Source: Paenibacillus taichungensis | GTDB lineage: Bacteria > Bacillota > Bacilli > Paenibacillales > Paenibacillaceae | Assembly (NCBI RefSeq): GCF_013359905.1 | Contig: NZ_JABMCC010000100.1 | Span: 124,001 to 188,000, forward strand | Direction of reading: 5' to 3' | Length of the DNA stretch: 64,000 bases | Shown here: positions 53,399 to 62,421 of the stretch, in pieces | How the letters are laid out: each line of letters begins with the position of its first letter | Numbering within the stretch: position 1 is the stretch's first letter | Notes under the pieces: generated by a model | Seen by the model: only the letters and a program-made list of their open reading frames with translations | Told to the model about the DNA's origin: nothing | Databases searched by the model: none | Program-made: the position numbers and the translations under genes

Positions 53399-54271
53399 AT
53401 GAATATTGAGAACATTGAAGCATTTGTATATATCAATCATTACGGAAGCTTCAATAAGGCTGCCGAGGTACTCTTTTTGTCCCAACCTTCTGTCACCGCT
53501 CGTATTCAGTCCCTTGAACGTGAACTCGGCTGCAAATTGTTTGACCGTCTTGGCAAACAGATTGTGCTCACGGAAGAGGGGAGAAAGTTCCTTCCCTACG
53601 CCCAGCAGGTACTGCAAGTGATTCAGAAGGGCAGACAGAAGATACAGCAACGCCGTACGACGCCCGATGCACTTCGACTTGGCAGTACTGTATCCGTATC
53701 CAACTATGTCATTCCCGACTTTCTGCCCAAAATCAAGGAAGCTTACCCTGAGGTGAACATCAAACTGACTACAGCGACGACGGACCAACTCGTCGCCAAG
53801 CTGCTGGGTCAGGAAATCGATCTTGCTTTTGTGCGGAAGGTCATGCACCCGGCGATCCGTACAGTTGCTTTTTATGAAGATCCAATCCAGTTATACGTGT
53901 ACAAAGGCCATCCATTTATTGAACGCGGGCATGTCAGCATGGAGGCGATCAGGAATGAGCAGCTGGTCTTTTTTGAATGTGGTTCACTGGACTGGCTGCG
54001 CATACACCGGGCCTTTGACTCGCTGGAACACCCGCCGGATATTACATATCACGTTGATAATTCGGAAACGGCGAAGAAGCTAGTGAAGCAAGGAGCAGGT
54101 ATTGCGTTTCTCCCAGGTCTGACAGTGCAAAAGGAAGTGCAGGATCAGGAGTTGTTCCCCATTCAGGTACATGAGGTTGCAGGTGTATCGTTGCAGATCA
54201 GCGTCGTTACGTTAAAAGAAGAACATTCGCCTTTTGCAGAGCCTTTCGGGGAACTGTTGCGGCAGCTATAG
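53399..54271 (+). CDS. LysR-type regulator of the sulfur cluster
   Basis: A 290-residue LysR protein with a winged helix (GSFNKAAEVLFLSQPSVTARIQSLE) and an effector domain. It is encoded inside the cluster on the same strand, similar to AscR/YtlI in B. subtilis, which activates the cysteine-derivative salvage operon. It probably senses a sulfur compound or its acetylated cysteine precursor. A GGGGGG run lies seven bases upstream of the ATG. Dyads at 47441 and 49080 are candidate binding sites. Confidence 0.88.
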   Translation: MNIENIEAFVYINHYGSFNKAAEVLFLSQPSVTARIQSLERELGCKLFDRLGKQIVLTEEGRKFLPYAQQVLQVIQKGRQKIQQRRTTPDALRLGSTVSVSNYVIPDFLPKIKEAYPEVNIKLTTATTDQLVAKLLGQEIDLAFVRKVMHPAIRTVAFYEDPIQLYVYKGHPFIERGHVSMEAIRNEQLVFFECGSLDWLRIHRAFDSLEHPPDITYHVDNSETAKKLVKQGAGIAFLPGLTVQKEVQDQELFPIQVHEVAGVSLQISVVTLKEEHSPFAEPFGELLRQL

Positions 54272-54341
54272 ATAGAGTCATTATGGAAGCCAGGAAGGGT
54301 TTATTCAGTCAGGTTCGGCATGATCGAAGGAGGAGAATAGG

Positions 54342-55403
54342 ATGGGTATTCGTGTTGGCATATTGGATCAAACCCCGATCTATGAAGGGGAGACGCCGAT
54401 TGATGCTTTTCGGCATACGATTGAATTGGTTCAGCGGGCTGAACAGCTTGGATTTCATCGTTTCTGGGTATCGGAACATCATGATTCAGGTCATGTTGCC
54501 GGCTCCTCACCGGAAGTGCTCATTTCCCACTTGCTGGCGCATACAGAGCGGATTCGTCTCGGTTCTGGCGGGGTGATGCTGCAACATTATAGTCCTTACA
54601 AAGTGGCCGAGAACTTCAATGTGCTTTCTGCGCTTGGTCCGGGGAGAATTGATCTGGGTATTGGACGTGCACCGGGAGGATTGCCCCGCTCCACGCAGGC
54701 ACTACAGCAAGGGATTCAGGAGGCCGCTTCACTGAAGGAGAAAATTAATCAGGTAAAGCAGTTCATCCATAATGAACCGCATGAAGATGAAACACATCCT
54801 TTGGCCGGCTTAAGCGCTGCACCAGTATCCGAAAATCCTGCCGAGCTATACGTGCTTGGAGCAAGTATCGATAGCGCAGGCATGGCGGCAGAATTGGGAC
54901 TGCCTTATGTATTTTCATTGTTTATTAATAGCAATACGGAGGTTGCTCTGGAGGCTCTGCGAACTTACAGGGAACAATTCGACCGCTCACTTGGACGGGA
55001 GCCATATGCCATCCTCGCTATATCACTGATTGTGGCGGAGAGTGTGGAAGAAGCCGAAGGACTGGCAAGTGAACATATGCTAGTCAAGATCCATCTGGAG
55101 AATGGCAAGGTATTGACGGTTGGTTCCGTCGAGCAGGCGGAAGAATTCGGACGGCAATCGAACGAGAAGTATCGGATCGAGATTCTGGAGCCAAGTGTGA
55201 CGAGAGGTACGAAGGAAACGGTTGGTTCGGCTCTGGTGAAATTCCAGCAGGATTTTGCCGTGGATGAACTGATTGTTACCACAGCCACATGTGATTTTGC
55301 CAAACGCATTCGTTCATTTGAATTATTGCGTGAGGCGCTGGATGAGCAGGGACTGGGCGAATTTGCACATGAGTCGACACCTGCGCAAGCGGTGATCGGT
55401 TAG
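54342..55403 (+). CDS. LLM-class flavin-dependent oxidoreductase (CmoO-like)
   Basis: A 353-residue single-domain luciferase-like protein of the MsnO8/YtmO type (HRFWVSEHHDSGHVAGSSPEVLISHL, GLGRAPGG pattern read as GIGRAPGG). It resembles CmoO of the B. subtilis salvage operon in length and group. It uses FMNH2 or another reduced flavin on a sulfur substrate. The start follows GAAGGAGG. It differs from the 446-residue NtaA-type enzyme earlier in the cluster, so two different oxygenases are present. Confidence 0.87.
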   Translation: MGIRVGILDQTPIYEGETPIDAFRHTIELVQRAEQLGFHRFWVSEHHDSGHVAGSSPEVLISHLLAHTERIRLGSGGVMLQHYSPYKVAENFNVLSALGPGRIDLGIGRAPGGLPRSTQALQQGIQEAASLKEKINQVKQFIHNEPHEDETHPLAGLSAAPVSENPAELYVLGASIDSAGMAAELGLPYVFSLFINSNTEVALEALRTYREQFDRSLGREPYAILAISLIVAESVEEAEGLASEHMLVKIHLENGKVLTVGSVEQAEEFGRQSNEKYRIEILEPSVTRGTKETVGSALVKFQQDFAVDELIVTTATCDFAKRIRSFELLREALDEQGLGEFAHESTPAQAVIG

Positions 55404-55499
55404 GCATATATATGATATAGAGCATACCTGTTGAAGTGACCCGTGTATTATATTAACCCATCTTACATGGCACATACGATGATAAAAGGAGGCAATATC

Positions 55500-56726
55500 G
55501 TGAGCAGTGATCTGAAACAGCCTGAGCAACAGGCAGAGCAAGAAGAACAGAGCCGCAAGCATGAACTTTACGTTGGGCAGGATGCAGGATTCGCAGAGCA
55601 CTTAACCGCGATTCGGCGACATTTGCATCGTAACCCCGAGCTATCCGGAGAGGAACGGGAAACGACAGAAGCCATTCGAGGCTGGCTGGTGGAGGAAGGG
55701 GTACGGATTGCAGATGAATATTCACTGCGAACGGGCCTTATCGCTGAAATTGGGCTGGACGATGGCCCGGTCGTGGCATTACGCGCAGATATTGATGCGC
55801 TACCGATCCAGGAAGAAACAAAGCTGGAGTATGCTTCGCAAGTCGCTGGCCGGATGCACGCCTGTGGTCATGATGCACACACCGCCATTCTGATCGGTGC
55901 CGCACGATTGTTGAAACAGCGAGAGTCCCGGCTGCCGGGCAAAGTTCGTTTGATTTTCCAGCCTTCGGAGGAGAAGGCGACGGGGGCACGGCAGGTTATT
56001 CAGAGCGGAGCGCTATCCGAAGTTCAGTCTATTTTTGGATTGCATAACAAACCGGATCTGCAGGTCGGTACGGTAGGTATTCGTGAAGGAGCGCTGCTCG
56101 CAGCGGCAGATGGTTTTGTGGTTAAAGTGGAGGGTGTCGGAACTCATGCGGCAGTGCCGGAAGCGGGCATTGACCCGATTGTAGTGGCATCTCATATTGT
56201 GACTGCATTACAGGCTATCGTGAGTCGTAATGTTGGAGCACAGGAGAGTGCCGTGATCAGTGTGACCAAAATTAACAGCGGCACCGCCTGGAACGTCATT
56301 CCCGAAGAAGCCATATTGGACGGCACCGTGCGTACCTTTGACGAGAAGGTGCGTGCCCGGATTCGCGAACGTTTCAACCAGGTGGTTGCCGGTGTCGCAG
56401 CAGCCTATGGTACACGGGCTACTGTGCGCTGGATTCAGGGACCACCTGCCGTAGTCAATGATGCCTCATTGGCTGCTGCGGCTGAGCAGGTCGCGAGTGA
56501 GGTTGGGTTGAACAGTATTCGACCGATCCCTTCCCCGGCTGGCGAAGATTTTTCCTTTTACCAAAAGGAGGTTCCGGGACTGTTCCTCTTCCTCGGAACG
56601 TCAGGTCCGCACGAATGGCATCATCCTGCATTCGATGTGGACGAACGGGCGCTGCCGCTTGGCGCACATCTTCTGGCAGCGCTGGCTGAAGAGTCACTGC
56701 AGAAGTTGCAGTCCAACGGAGGATAA
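55500..56726 (+). CDS. M20-family amidohydrolase (SndA-like)
   Basis: A 408-residue metallohydrolase with RMHACGHDAHT (dinuclear metal site), the general base in PSEEKATG, HNKPDLQ and a late ligand in GEDFSFY. It is of hippurate/N-acyl amino acid hydrolase type and resembles SndA (YtnL), which deacylates the final N-acetylcysteine-like intermediate. The start codon is GTG, 8 bases after AAAGGAGG; the open frame begins 19 codons upstream. It ends the operon. Confidence 0.9.
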   Translation: MSSDLKQPEQQAEQEEQSRKHELYVGQDAGFAEHLTAIRRHLHRNPELSGEERETTEAIRGWLVEEGVRIADEYSLRTGLIAEIGLDDGPVVALRADIDALPIQEETKLEYASQVAGRMHACGHDAHTAILIGAARLLKQRESRLPGKVRLIFQPSEEKATGARQVIQSGALSEVQSIFGLHNKPDLQVGTVGIREGALLAAADGFVVKVEGVGTHAAVPEAGIDPIVVASHIVTALQAIVSRNVGAQESAVISVTKINSGTAWNVIPEEAILDGTVRTFDEKVRARIRERFNQVVAGVAAAYGTRATVRWIQGPPAVVNDASLAAAAEQVASEVGLNSIRPIPSPAGEDFSFYQKEVPGLFLFLGTSGPHEWHHPAFDVDERALPLGAHLLAALAEESLQKLQSNGG

Positions 56727-56788
56727 GCGATAACTGCTACGTAAATGCGCGAATAATGATTAATTAATAATACAATAGCGAATGGACG

Positions 56789-56826
56789 CAAAAAACGGTG
56801 ACCTCAATCAGGTGGCCGTTTTTTGC
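56789..56826 (+). terminator. Terminator after the amidohydrolase
   Basis: AAAAAACGGTGACC pairs with GGTGGCCGTTTTTT around a short loop. It ends the sulfur cluster and lies immediately before an ATPase remnant. Confidence 0.85.
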
Positions 56827-56830
56827 TGTT

Positions 56831-57061
56831 TTCGTTCAGGCTCAGATTCTCGAACTGCTTCGTGCTCTTCAGTATGAAATGAACATGATCTATCTCTTTG
56901 TTGCACAAGATCTTCAGGCCGTGGCGAATCGGTGTGATCGGGTACTTTTTCTGTATCGGGGAACGATCGTGGAGGAGCTTGAACGGAATTGTCTCTCGGA
57001 CGCAAAGAATGAATATGCAAAAGCATTGCTGGCATCCGTTATGCCTTTTAATCGTCACTGA
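56831..57061 (+). pseudogene. C-terminal remnant of an oligopeptide ABC transporter ATPase
   Basis: About 75 residues resemble the end of an OppF/DppF-type ATPase: VQAQILELLRALQ, then MIYLFVAQDLQAV and RVLFLYRGTIVEE. The Walker A, signature and Walker B parts are missing, and the switch histidine of the usual SHDL is changed (AQDL). It begins within the terminator hairpin and has no ribosome site, so it is not a functional gene. It is probably what is left of the ATPase of the importer upstream. Confidence 0.75.
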
Positions 57062-57178
57062 TGTATCTCTAATTGCAAACGTTGGGCTAAATTGAGTTGA
57101 CGCAAATACGTCAGATCCCTTCCCGTTTACGCATGAAATTACAGTCACAATGCTCACTTTTTGATATGGAAATATTTG

Positions 57179-57240
57179 TTGACGCTCCCAAGTGGGATGT
57201 GCTATATTTTTCTCGACTGTTAATCGTAATTATTACTATT
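57179..57240 (+). promoter_or_regulatory. Promoter and Zur box of the metallophore operon
   Basis: TTGACG and TATATT are spaced 18 bp (57179-57208). Just downstream AATCGTAAT-T-ATTACTATT (57222-57240) is a 9-1-9 inverted repeat matching the Bacillus Zur operator AATCGTAATNATTACGATT with a single mismatch. Zur bound there would block transcription when zinc is sufficient. Confidence 0.8.
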
Positions 57241-57249
57241 AAAATTATT

Positions 57250-57480
57250 TTTATAAATTATATACACATTTACATGAACGTAGAGGACAGAAAAAACCTG
57301 AAGAAGCGGAGCTAAAAGCTTTCTGAAAGAAAGCAGCATCGCAAGCATACACCTCGCCTTTATCCCCGGATTTTCCCCTTTGAAAAAGGGAATCAAAAAA
57401 ATCTGGGGATAACAGCGATCGGAAGGTTGTTCTGTCATCGGAGTGGCAAGTGTAAATCTTCTTTAGTTCAATTTATATAG
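57250..57480 (+). repeat. Dispersed structured repeat, copy D (cntK leader)
   Basis: The copy has outer arm ACATTTACATGA with GTGTAAATC; inner stem GACAGAAAAAACC with GGTTGTTCTGTC; hairpin AGCTTTCT-GAA-AGAAAGC; and stem ATCCCCGGATTT with AAATCTGGGGAT around CCCTTT-GAA-AAAGGG. It ends 51 bp before cntK and lies in the transcript from the Zur-controlled promoter. Confidence 0.88.
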
Positions 57481-57531
57481 CTAAGTGAGCTCAGGCTTAA
57501 TTCCATCACAAGAATAGGAGTAGCGGCTGCG

Positions 57532-58365
57532 ATGAAACAGGAGATTGATTTTATCAAGTTTAATCCTACGCAAAATATGACGGTTCTGGTGAAGACGAAT
57601 CATCCAGCTGAGAGATATTCACACATCGCCGCCCAAATTATGTCCTATGACAACGTATACGCTGAACAAGTGGGGTTTATTGGCGGATCGGATAAACCGG
57701 AGGCGGCTGCCCATTTGGAAATGGCCGGTGGAGAGTTCTGCGGGAATGCTTGCATGGCCTTGGCTGCGTATATCGCGTCCGAGAACGAGTTGAAATCCAC
57801 CGATTTCACAGAAATCATCTTGGAAGTTTCCGGGACAGATCGATTAATCAGGTGTCAGGTGAAGCAGCAGCAGAATGAATATTTTTGCCAAGTCACGATG
57901 CCCATACCTGAGCAGATTGAACAACGAACCGTAAAGTATGAGGGAATCGATATGGATATGGTGATCGTGCGGTATCGGGAGTTCATCCATATCGTCGTCG
58001 AAGTGGAAGCGTTTGATGAAACGATGAGAAAGAGGGCACAAGCGCTGGCGCGATTATTAGGCTTAACCTTGGGAGATAAGCTGATTGGCATTTTATTATA
58101 CAACTCCCAATCGGAGGAGCTGGCACCGCTCATATTTGTCCCACAGCTGGATAGTCTGATCTGGGAAAGGGGGTGCGGTTCAGGTACAGCCTCGGTGGGA
58201 GCCTATCTGGCATGGAGCAGGCAAAAGGAAATCGTTCAGCATATCAAGCAGCCTGGTGGTGCGATTAAAGTGATGGCTGAGTGGAATGGAGCAGAGCTTG
58301 AACGAATTACGATCGAAGGATCGGTTGGAATCGTGGCCCAGGGCAAAGCATTTATAGATGCATGA
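57532..58365 (+). CDS. cntK: Histidine racemase CntK-like (DapF fold)
   Basis: A 277-residue cofactor-independent racemase of the diaminopimelate epimerase fold. The two catalytic cysteines are in GGEFCGNAC (Cys70) and ERGCGSGTA (Cys215). In the staphylopine pathway CntK converts L- to D-histidine. Its neighbours (nicotianamine synthase-like, opine dehydrogenase and Cnt-type importer) argue for this role and against lysine synthesis. The start follows AGGAGTAGCG with an 11-base spacing. First gene of the metallophore operon. Confidence 0.9.
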   Translation: MKQEIDFIKFNPTQNMTVLVKTNHPAERYSHIAAQIMSYDNVYAEQVGFIGGSDKPEAAAHLEMAGGEFCGNACMALAAYIASENELKSTDFTEIILEVSGTDRLIRCQVKQQQNEYFCQVTMPIPEQIEQRTVKYEGIDMDMVIVRYREFIHIVVEVEAFDETMRKRAQALARLLGLTLGDKLIGILLYNSQSEELAPLIFVPQLDSLIWERGCGSGTASVGAYLAWSRQKEIVQHIKQPGGAIKVMAEWNGAELERITIEGSVGIVAQGKAFIDA

Positions 58366-58392
58366 TTATGACGAGTTAGAGGAGGAAAAGGA

Positions 58393-59187
58393 ATGGAGAC
58401 ATTGATTGATTTTCAAACATGCTTGAGTGAATTTTCTGAGAAATTCGATGAGTTGGCAGGCAGATATGATCATACGGTTCAGCATAGCTCAGAGCTGGAG
58501 GCTTTAATTGATGACTATTCCACGTTTATAACGGACAAGCAAAATGAACGAATCTGGGAACAACTCGCTCAAGAGGAATCAGGTAGCATGCACCAGCTGG
58601 TCCTTGATCTGCGAGATAAATCTGCACGGTGTGTGGCGGTCATGGAGAAATATCGCGCATTGAAGCTGCAAGACGGAGATGTGGAAATCGCGGATTATTT
58701 CAGAAATATAGAAGAATGTATTGAAAAAGAGTTTGGCAGCTTTCATGTCACCTCGGACTCCAAAGTGCTGCTGGTAGGCTCGGGGTCATTTCCCATGACA
58801 CCTTTGTTTATTGCCAAGCGAACAGGGGCAGAGGTGGTTGGCATCGATATTGATGCAGAAGCTATTACACTCGGGCAGCAGGTTGTGGAGAAGCTGGGTG
58901 CGGGCTTGAACATCCATTTGGAGCAAACATTGGTGCAGGACCTTGCTTTTACGAGAAAAGCAACACATATCATTTTCAGTTCCACGGTTGCCAATAAATA
59001 TGATCTGCTCGATCAATTGCACGCATTGACGAATGATCATGTGGTGGTGGCGATGAGATACGGTAACCAGTTAAAGTCATTGTTTAACTATCCACTGAGA
59101 GAAACCGACAGCAGCAAGTGGAAAATGGTCGACAATATTCTGCGTCCGGATGATGTGTTCGATATTGCATTATACCAAAAAGCATAG
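58393..59187 (+). CDS. cntL: Nicotianamine synthase-like enzyme CntL
   Basis: A 264-residue protein with a Rossmann-type SAM-binding core (VLLVGSGSFPMTPLFIA, GIDIDAEAI), the block VANKYDLLDQL, and an N-terminal helical domain. CntL attaches one aminobutyrate unit from S-adenosylmethionine to histidine. It is 27 bp after cntK and preceded by AGAGGAGG. The product feeds CntM. Family membership is clear from core motifs and gene order. Confidence 0.9.
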   Translation: METLIDFQTCLSEFSEKFDELAGRYDHTVQHSSELEALIDDYSTFITDKQNERIWEQLAQEESGSMHQLVLDLRDKSARCVAVMEKYRALKLQDGDVEIADYFRNIEECIEKEFGSFHVTSDSKVLLVGSGSFPMTPLFIAKRTGAEVVGIDIDAEAITLGQQVVEKLGAGLNIHLEQTLVQDLAFTRKATHIIFSSTVANKYDLLDQLHALTNDHVVVAMRYGNQLKSLFNYPLRETDSSKWKMVDNILRPDDVFDIALYQKA

Positions 59188-59217
59188 CTCACTTGAGCTT
59201 GGGAAAGAGAGGTACAT

Positions 59218-60519
59218 ATGAGCGGATTTCAACGAGTGCTGTTGCTCGGAACAGGCCCTGCATCCATTCAGCTGGCAGTATTGCTCAAAAAGCAATTCAA
59301 TTGCACCGTAGGCATAGCGGGAAGAGAATCGGTGCGCTCAGAATTTTTTTATGAAGCAGTTCGGCAAAGTAACGGATTCATTGGAGCAAGCATTCAAAAT
59401 GAAAAGCATCGAACGTTGGCAGGTGAATGCTTCGTCGATCAGGTGTTTAAGGGATACGAGACCATTGAAGGCGAATGGGATACGCTCATCTTCGCTGTGA
59501 CAACGGATGCTTATGTCGATGTATTGAAGCAAATGAAGAATAACTTCATCAAACAAGTAAAATACATTATTTTGGTTTCTCCAACCTTTGGCTCCAACCT
59601 GCTGGTAAGCCATTATATGAAGCAGCTGTATGCGGATACGGAAGTGATCAGCTTCTCTACCTATTTGGGGGATACCCGATGGATGACTGACCAACCGTCC
59701 AATCATGTCATTACAACTGGAGTCAAGAAAAAGGTCTATATCGGTTCTACTTCATCTCCTTCTGAACATGTGGACGGACTTTGTAGGATGTACGAGCAAT
59801 TGGGCATTGCGCTGGAAGTTATGCCATCTGCACTCGAGGCGGAAACAAGAAATATTTCTTTATATGTGCACCCGCCATTATTCATGAATGACTTTTCATT
59901 GGACGCTATCTTCGGAGCGTCAGACACTCGGAAATATGTATATAAAATCTACCCCGAAGGTCCTGTAACCCAATATTTGATTCGGGACATGCGGACACAG
60001 TGGAACGAAATGATGAAAATCACGGATAGGCTCCGTATCCAGGGTGTTAATCTGCTTCAATTCATGACGGATGATAATTATCCGGTACGTTTGGAGAGTT
60101 TATCACGTCACGATATAGAGAATTTCAATCAGTTGCAGGACATTCATCAAGAGTACTTATTATACATACGGTACACCTCGTTGTTGATTGATCCCTTTTC
60201 GGAGCCCAACCCGGAGGGCAAGTATTTTGACTTTTCGGCTGTTCCCTTCAGGAAGATATTTGTCAATCAGGATGGAGCGTTGGACATTCCCAGAATGCCC
60301 AAGGAGGATTATTATCGCATCAAAATCATTCAGGGCATTGCGAGACATTTACAGGTAAGCTGCCCAACCATCGATTCGTTTATTGAAACTTATGAGGCGA
60401 AGATTCAAGAAGTCGCTCGGGCTCACCCGGATCAGGATCTATCCGAAGCATTTGTTGTTCAAACCTTCAATGAAGACATTCGGATGATCTGCACAGGGCT
60501 GGCGAACAGCACGGTTTAA
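59218..60519 (+). CDS. cntM: Opine dehydrogenase CntM
   Basis: A 433-residue NAD(P)-dependent dehydrogenase with N-terminal Rossmann motif LLLGTGPASIQLAVLL and a long all-helical C-terminal domain. It reductively condenses the aminobutyrate-histidine intermediate with a 2-oxoacid, giving a staphylopine-like metallophore. Which oxoacid (pyruvate or 2-oxoglutarate) and which cofactor are used cannot be read from sequence. A Paenibacillus opine metallophore, bacillopaline, has been described. AGAGAGG precedes the ATG. Confidence 0.9.
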   Translation: MSGFQRVLLLGTGPASIQLAVLLKKQFNCTVGIAGRESVRSEFFYEAVRQSNGFIGASIQNEKHRTLAGECFVDQVFKGYETIEGEWDTLIFAVTTDAYVDVLKQMKNNFIKQVKYIILVSPTFGSNLLVSHYMKQLYADTEVISFSTYLGDTRWMTDQPSNHVITTGVKKKVYIGSTSSPSEHVDGLCRMYEQLGIALEVMPSALEAETRNISLYVHPPLFMNDFSLDAIFGASDTRKYVYKIYPEGPVTQYLIRDMRTQWNEMMKITDRLRIQGVNLLQFMTDDNYPVRLESLSRHDIENFNQLQDIHQEYLLYIRYTSLLIDPFSEPNPEGKYFDFSAVPFRKIFVNQDGALDIPRMPKEDYYRIKIIQGIARHLQVSCPTIDSFIETYEAKIQEVARAHPDQDLSEAFVVQTFNEDIRMICTGLANSTV

Positions 60520-60531
60520 TTACATCTCAAT

Positions 60532-60767
60532 CTATACAAGTGAACCTGAATTTTACATCTTAACGGAGAGTGCAGAACCAATCTGAAGAAGCGAAGCTAC
60601 AAGCTTTCTGAAAGAAAGCTGCATCGGAAGCCTACGCTGCGCCTTTATCCCCAGATTTCTCCTTTTATATAAGGGAATCAAAAAAATCTGGGGATAAGAG
60701 CGGTCGGAAGATGGTACTGCAATCGGAGTAGCACGATGTAACATTTTTGAAGTTAACTTATATATAT
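60532..60767 (+). repeat. Dispersed structured repeat, copy E (between cntM and cntA)
   Basis: Outer arms CTATACAAGTGAACC and GAAGTTAACTTATATATA; inner stem TGCAGAACCAATCT with AGATGGTACTGCA; hairpin AGCTTTCT-GAA-AGAAAGCT; and a fully matched stem ATCCCCAGATTT with AAATCTGGGGAT enclosing CCTTTTATATAAGG. It begins 12 bp after the cntM stop and ends 24 bp before the cntA start. Sense orientation. Confidence 0.88.
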
Positions 60768-60791
60768 CTTTCATGATCAGGAGGAAATGTT

Positions 60792-62408
60792 GTGAAAAAG
60801 GGTAGTGCTTTAGGTTTAATGTTGCTGTTATTGTCTGTCATTACCGCGCTCGCAGGATGTGGGCAGGATGGGGGAACAACAACGGAGTCAGCGAAAAGCG
60901 AGGTGAAGTCTGAACTCATTTATGCATCCGCCAAGGATATTAATGATATGAATCCTCATTTATACACCGGTTCCATGCCCGCACAAGGGATGGTTTACGA
61001 ATCCTTGGTTGAAAACACGGTCGATGGAATCAAGCCATTATTGGCAGAATCATGGGATATTGCCGAAGACGGGAAAACGTATACGTTCCATTTGCGACAG
61101 GGTGTGAAATTCCATGATGGTGAACCGTTTAACGCGGAGGCGGTCAAACAAAATATTGATGCGGTTCAGGCGAATGCTGAAAAACATGCCTGGATTAAGC
61201 TCTCCACCAAAATCGTAAGTACAAAAGTCATGGATGAATACACATTTGAACTGGTGCTTTCCGAGCCCTATTATCCAGCTCTGGTGGAGCTGTCCATGAC
61301 CAGACCGTATGTATTTATATCACCCAAAGATTTTACGAATGGTGGCACAAAGGATGGGGTAAGCGGCTATCACGGCACAGGGCCCTACAAGCTGACAGGA
61401 CATAAAATCGATGAGAATGCGACATTTGAAGCCAATGAAGAATACTGGGGCGGCGCACCTATGATCCATAAAATCACGTCCAAGGTTCTCCCAGCAGGCG
61501 AAACGACATTACTGGCATTACAGAAGGGCGAAATCAACTTTATATTCACCGATGATCGGGGTGCGGACAGCATTGATGTTGAAGCCATGAATCAGTTGGC
61601 TGACTCGGGTGATTTTCAAGTGATCCGAAGTGAAGCGATGAATACAAATATGATCGTAGCCAATAGCAGCAAAGTGGATAACCCTGTCCACGAAACGGCT
61701 GTTCGTGAAGCGATATGGGTTGCCATTGATCGGGAAACGATCAGCAATGACATTTTTAACGGAACCCAGACCGTAGCGGACACCTTATTCTCGTCCAATG
61801 TGAACTATGCGGATGTTGAATTGAAAAAACGGGAGTATAGCCCGGAGACTGCAAAAGAGCTTTTGGAGAAGGCAGGATGGACATTAGCAGAGGGCAAGGC
61901 TGTGAGAGCAAAGAACGGCCAGCAACTAGCTCTGACATTGTATTATGACAGCAATTCATCTTCGCAAAAAACACAGGCAGAATTGATCCAGCATGCCTTA
62001 AAAGGATTGGGCATTCAGCTGGAGATTGTCGGTGAGGAATCCACTTCCATTGCGAACAGAAGGGCAACCGGGGAATATGATCTGCTGTTCAATCAAACCT
62101 GGGGACTGGCGTACGATCCACAGAGCACCATCTCTGCGTTTACTTCGGATTCCGCCTATAAACACACAACAAGCGGCATAGCCCAGGCGGATGAACTATA
62201 TAACAAAATTGATGAAGTCATGGTCTCTACAGATGAGGAATCCCGCCAATCCCTGTACGCCGACATTATGAAAATGGTTCATGATGAAGCGGTGTTTATT
62301 CCGATTACCAATGGGCGGGTTACTGTCGTGGCTCCCAAAAATCTGGACGGAATCACATTCAAACAGACTCAATATGAATTGCCATTTGAGCAAATGAAAT
62401 TTAAATAG
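60792..62408 (+). CDS. cntA: Metallophore ABC transporter substrate-binding lipoprotein CntA
   Basis: A 538-residue family 5 binding protein with lipobox LAGC near residue 23. The blocks YTFHLRQGVKFHDGEPFNAEA and GYHGTGPYKL are typical of the nickel/peptide binding family, which includes the staphylopine receptor CntA. Its place after cntKLM indicates import of metal-loaded metallophore. The start is GTG, six bases after AGGAGGAAA. It starts the transport half of the operon. Confidence 0.88.
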   Translation: MKKGSALGLMLLLLSVITALAGCGQDGGTTTESAKSEVKSELIYASAKDINDMNPHLYTGSMPAQGMVYESLVENTVDGIKPLLAESWDIAEDGKTYTFHLRQGVKFHDGEPFNAEAVKQNIDAVQANAEKHAWIKLSTKIVSTKVMDEYTFELVLSEPYYPALVELSMTRPYVFISPKDFTNGGTKDGVSGYHGTGPYKLTGHKIDENATFEANEEYWGGAPMIHKITSKVLPAGETTLLALQKGEINFIFTDDRGADSIDVEAMNQLADSGDFQVIRSEAMNTNMIVANSSKVDNPVHETAVREAIWVAIDRETISNDIFNGTQTVADTLFSSNVNYADVELKKREYSPETAKELLEKAGWTLAEGKAVRAKNGQQLALTLYYDSNSSSQKTQAELIQHALKGLGIQLEIVGEESTSIANRRATGEYDLLFNQTWGLAYDPQSTISAFTSDSAYKHTTSGIAQADELYNKIDEVMVSTDEESRQSLYADIMKMVHDEAVFIPITNGRVTVVAPKNLDGITFKQTQYELPFEQMKFK

Positions 62409-62421
62409 AGCGGGGATGGAT

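Noticed and set aside
57220..57438. Antisense frames encoding peptides with an SDRCYPQI motif (also at 11728-11989 and 60553-60774)
   Set aside because: These are translations of the dispersed repeat itself on the reverse strand; similarity between them reflects repeat identity, not a protein family.
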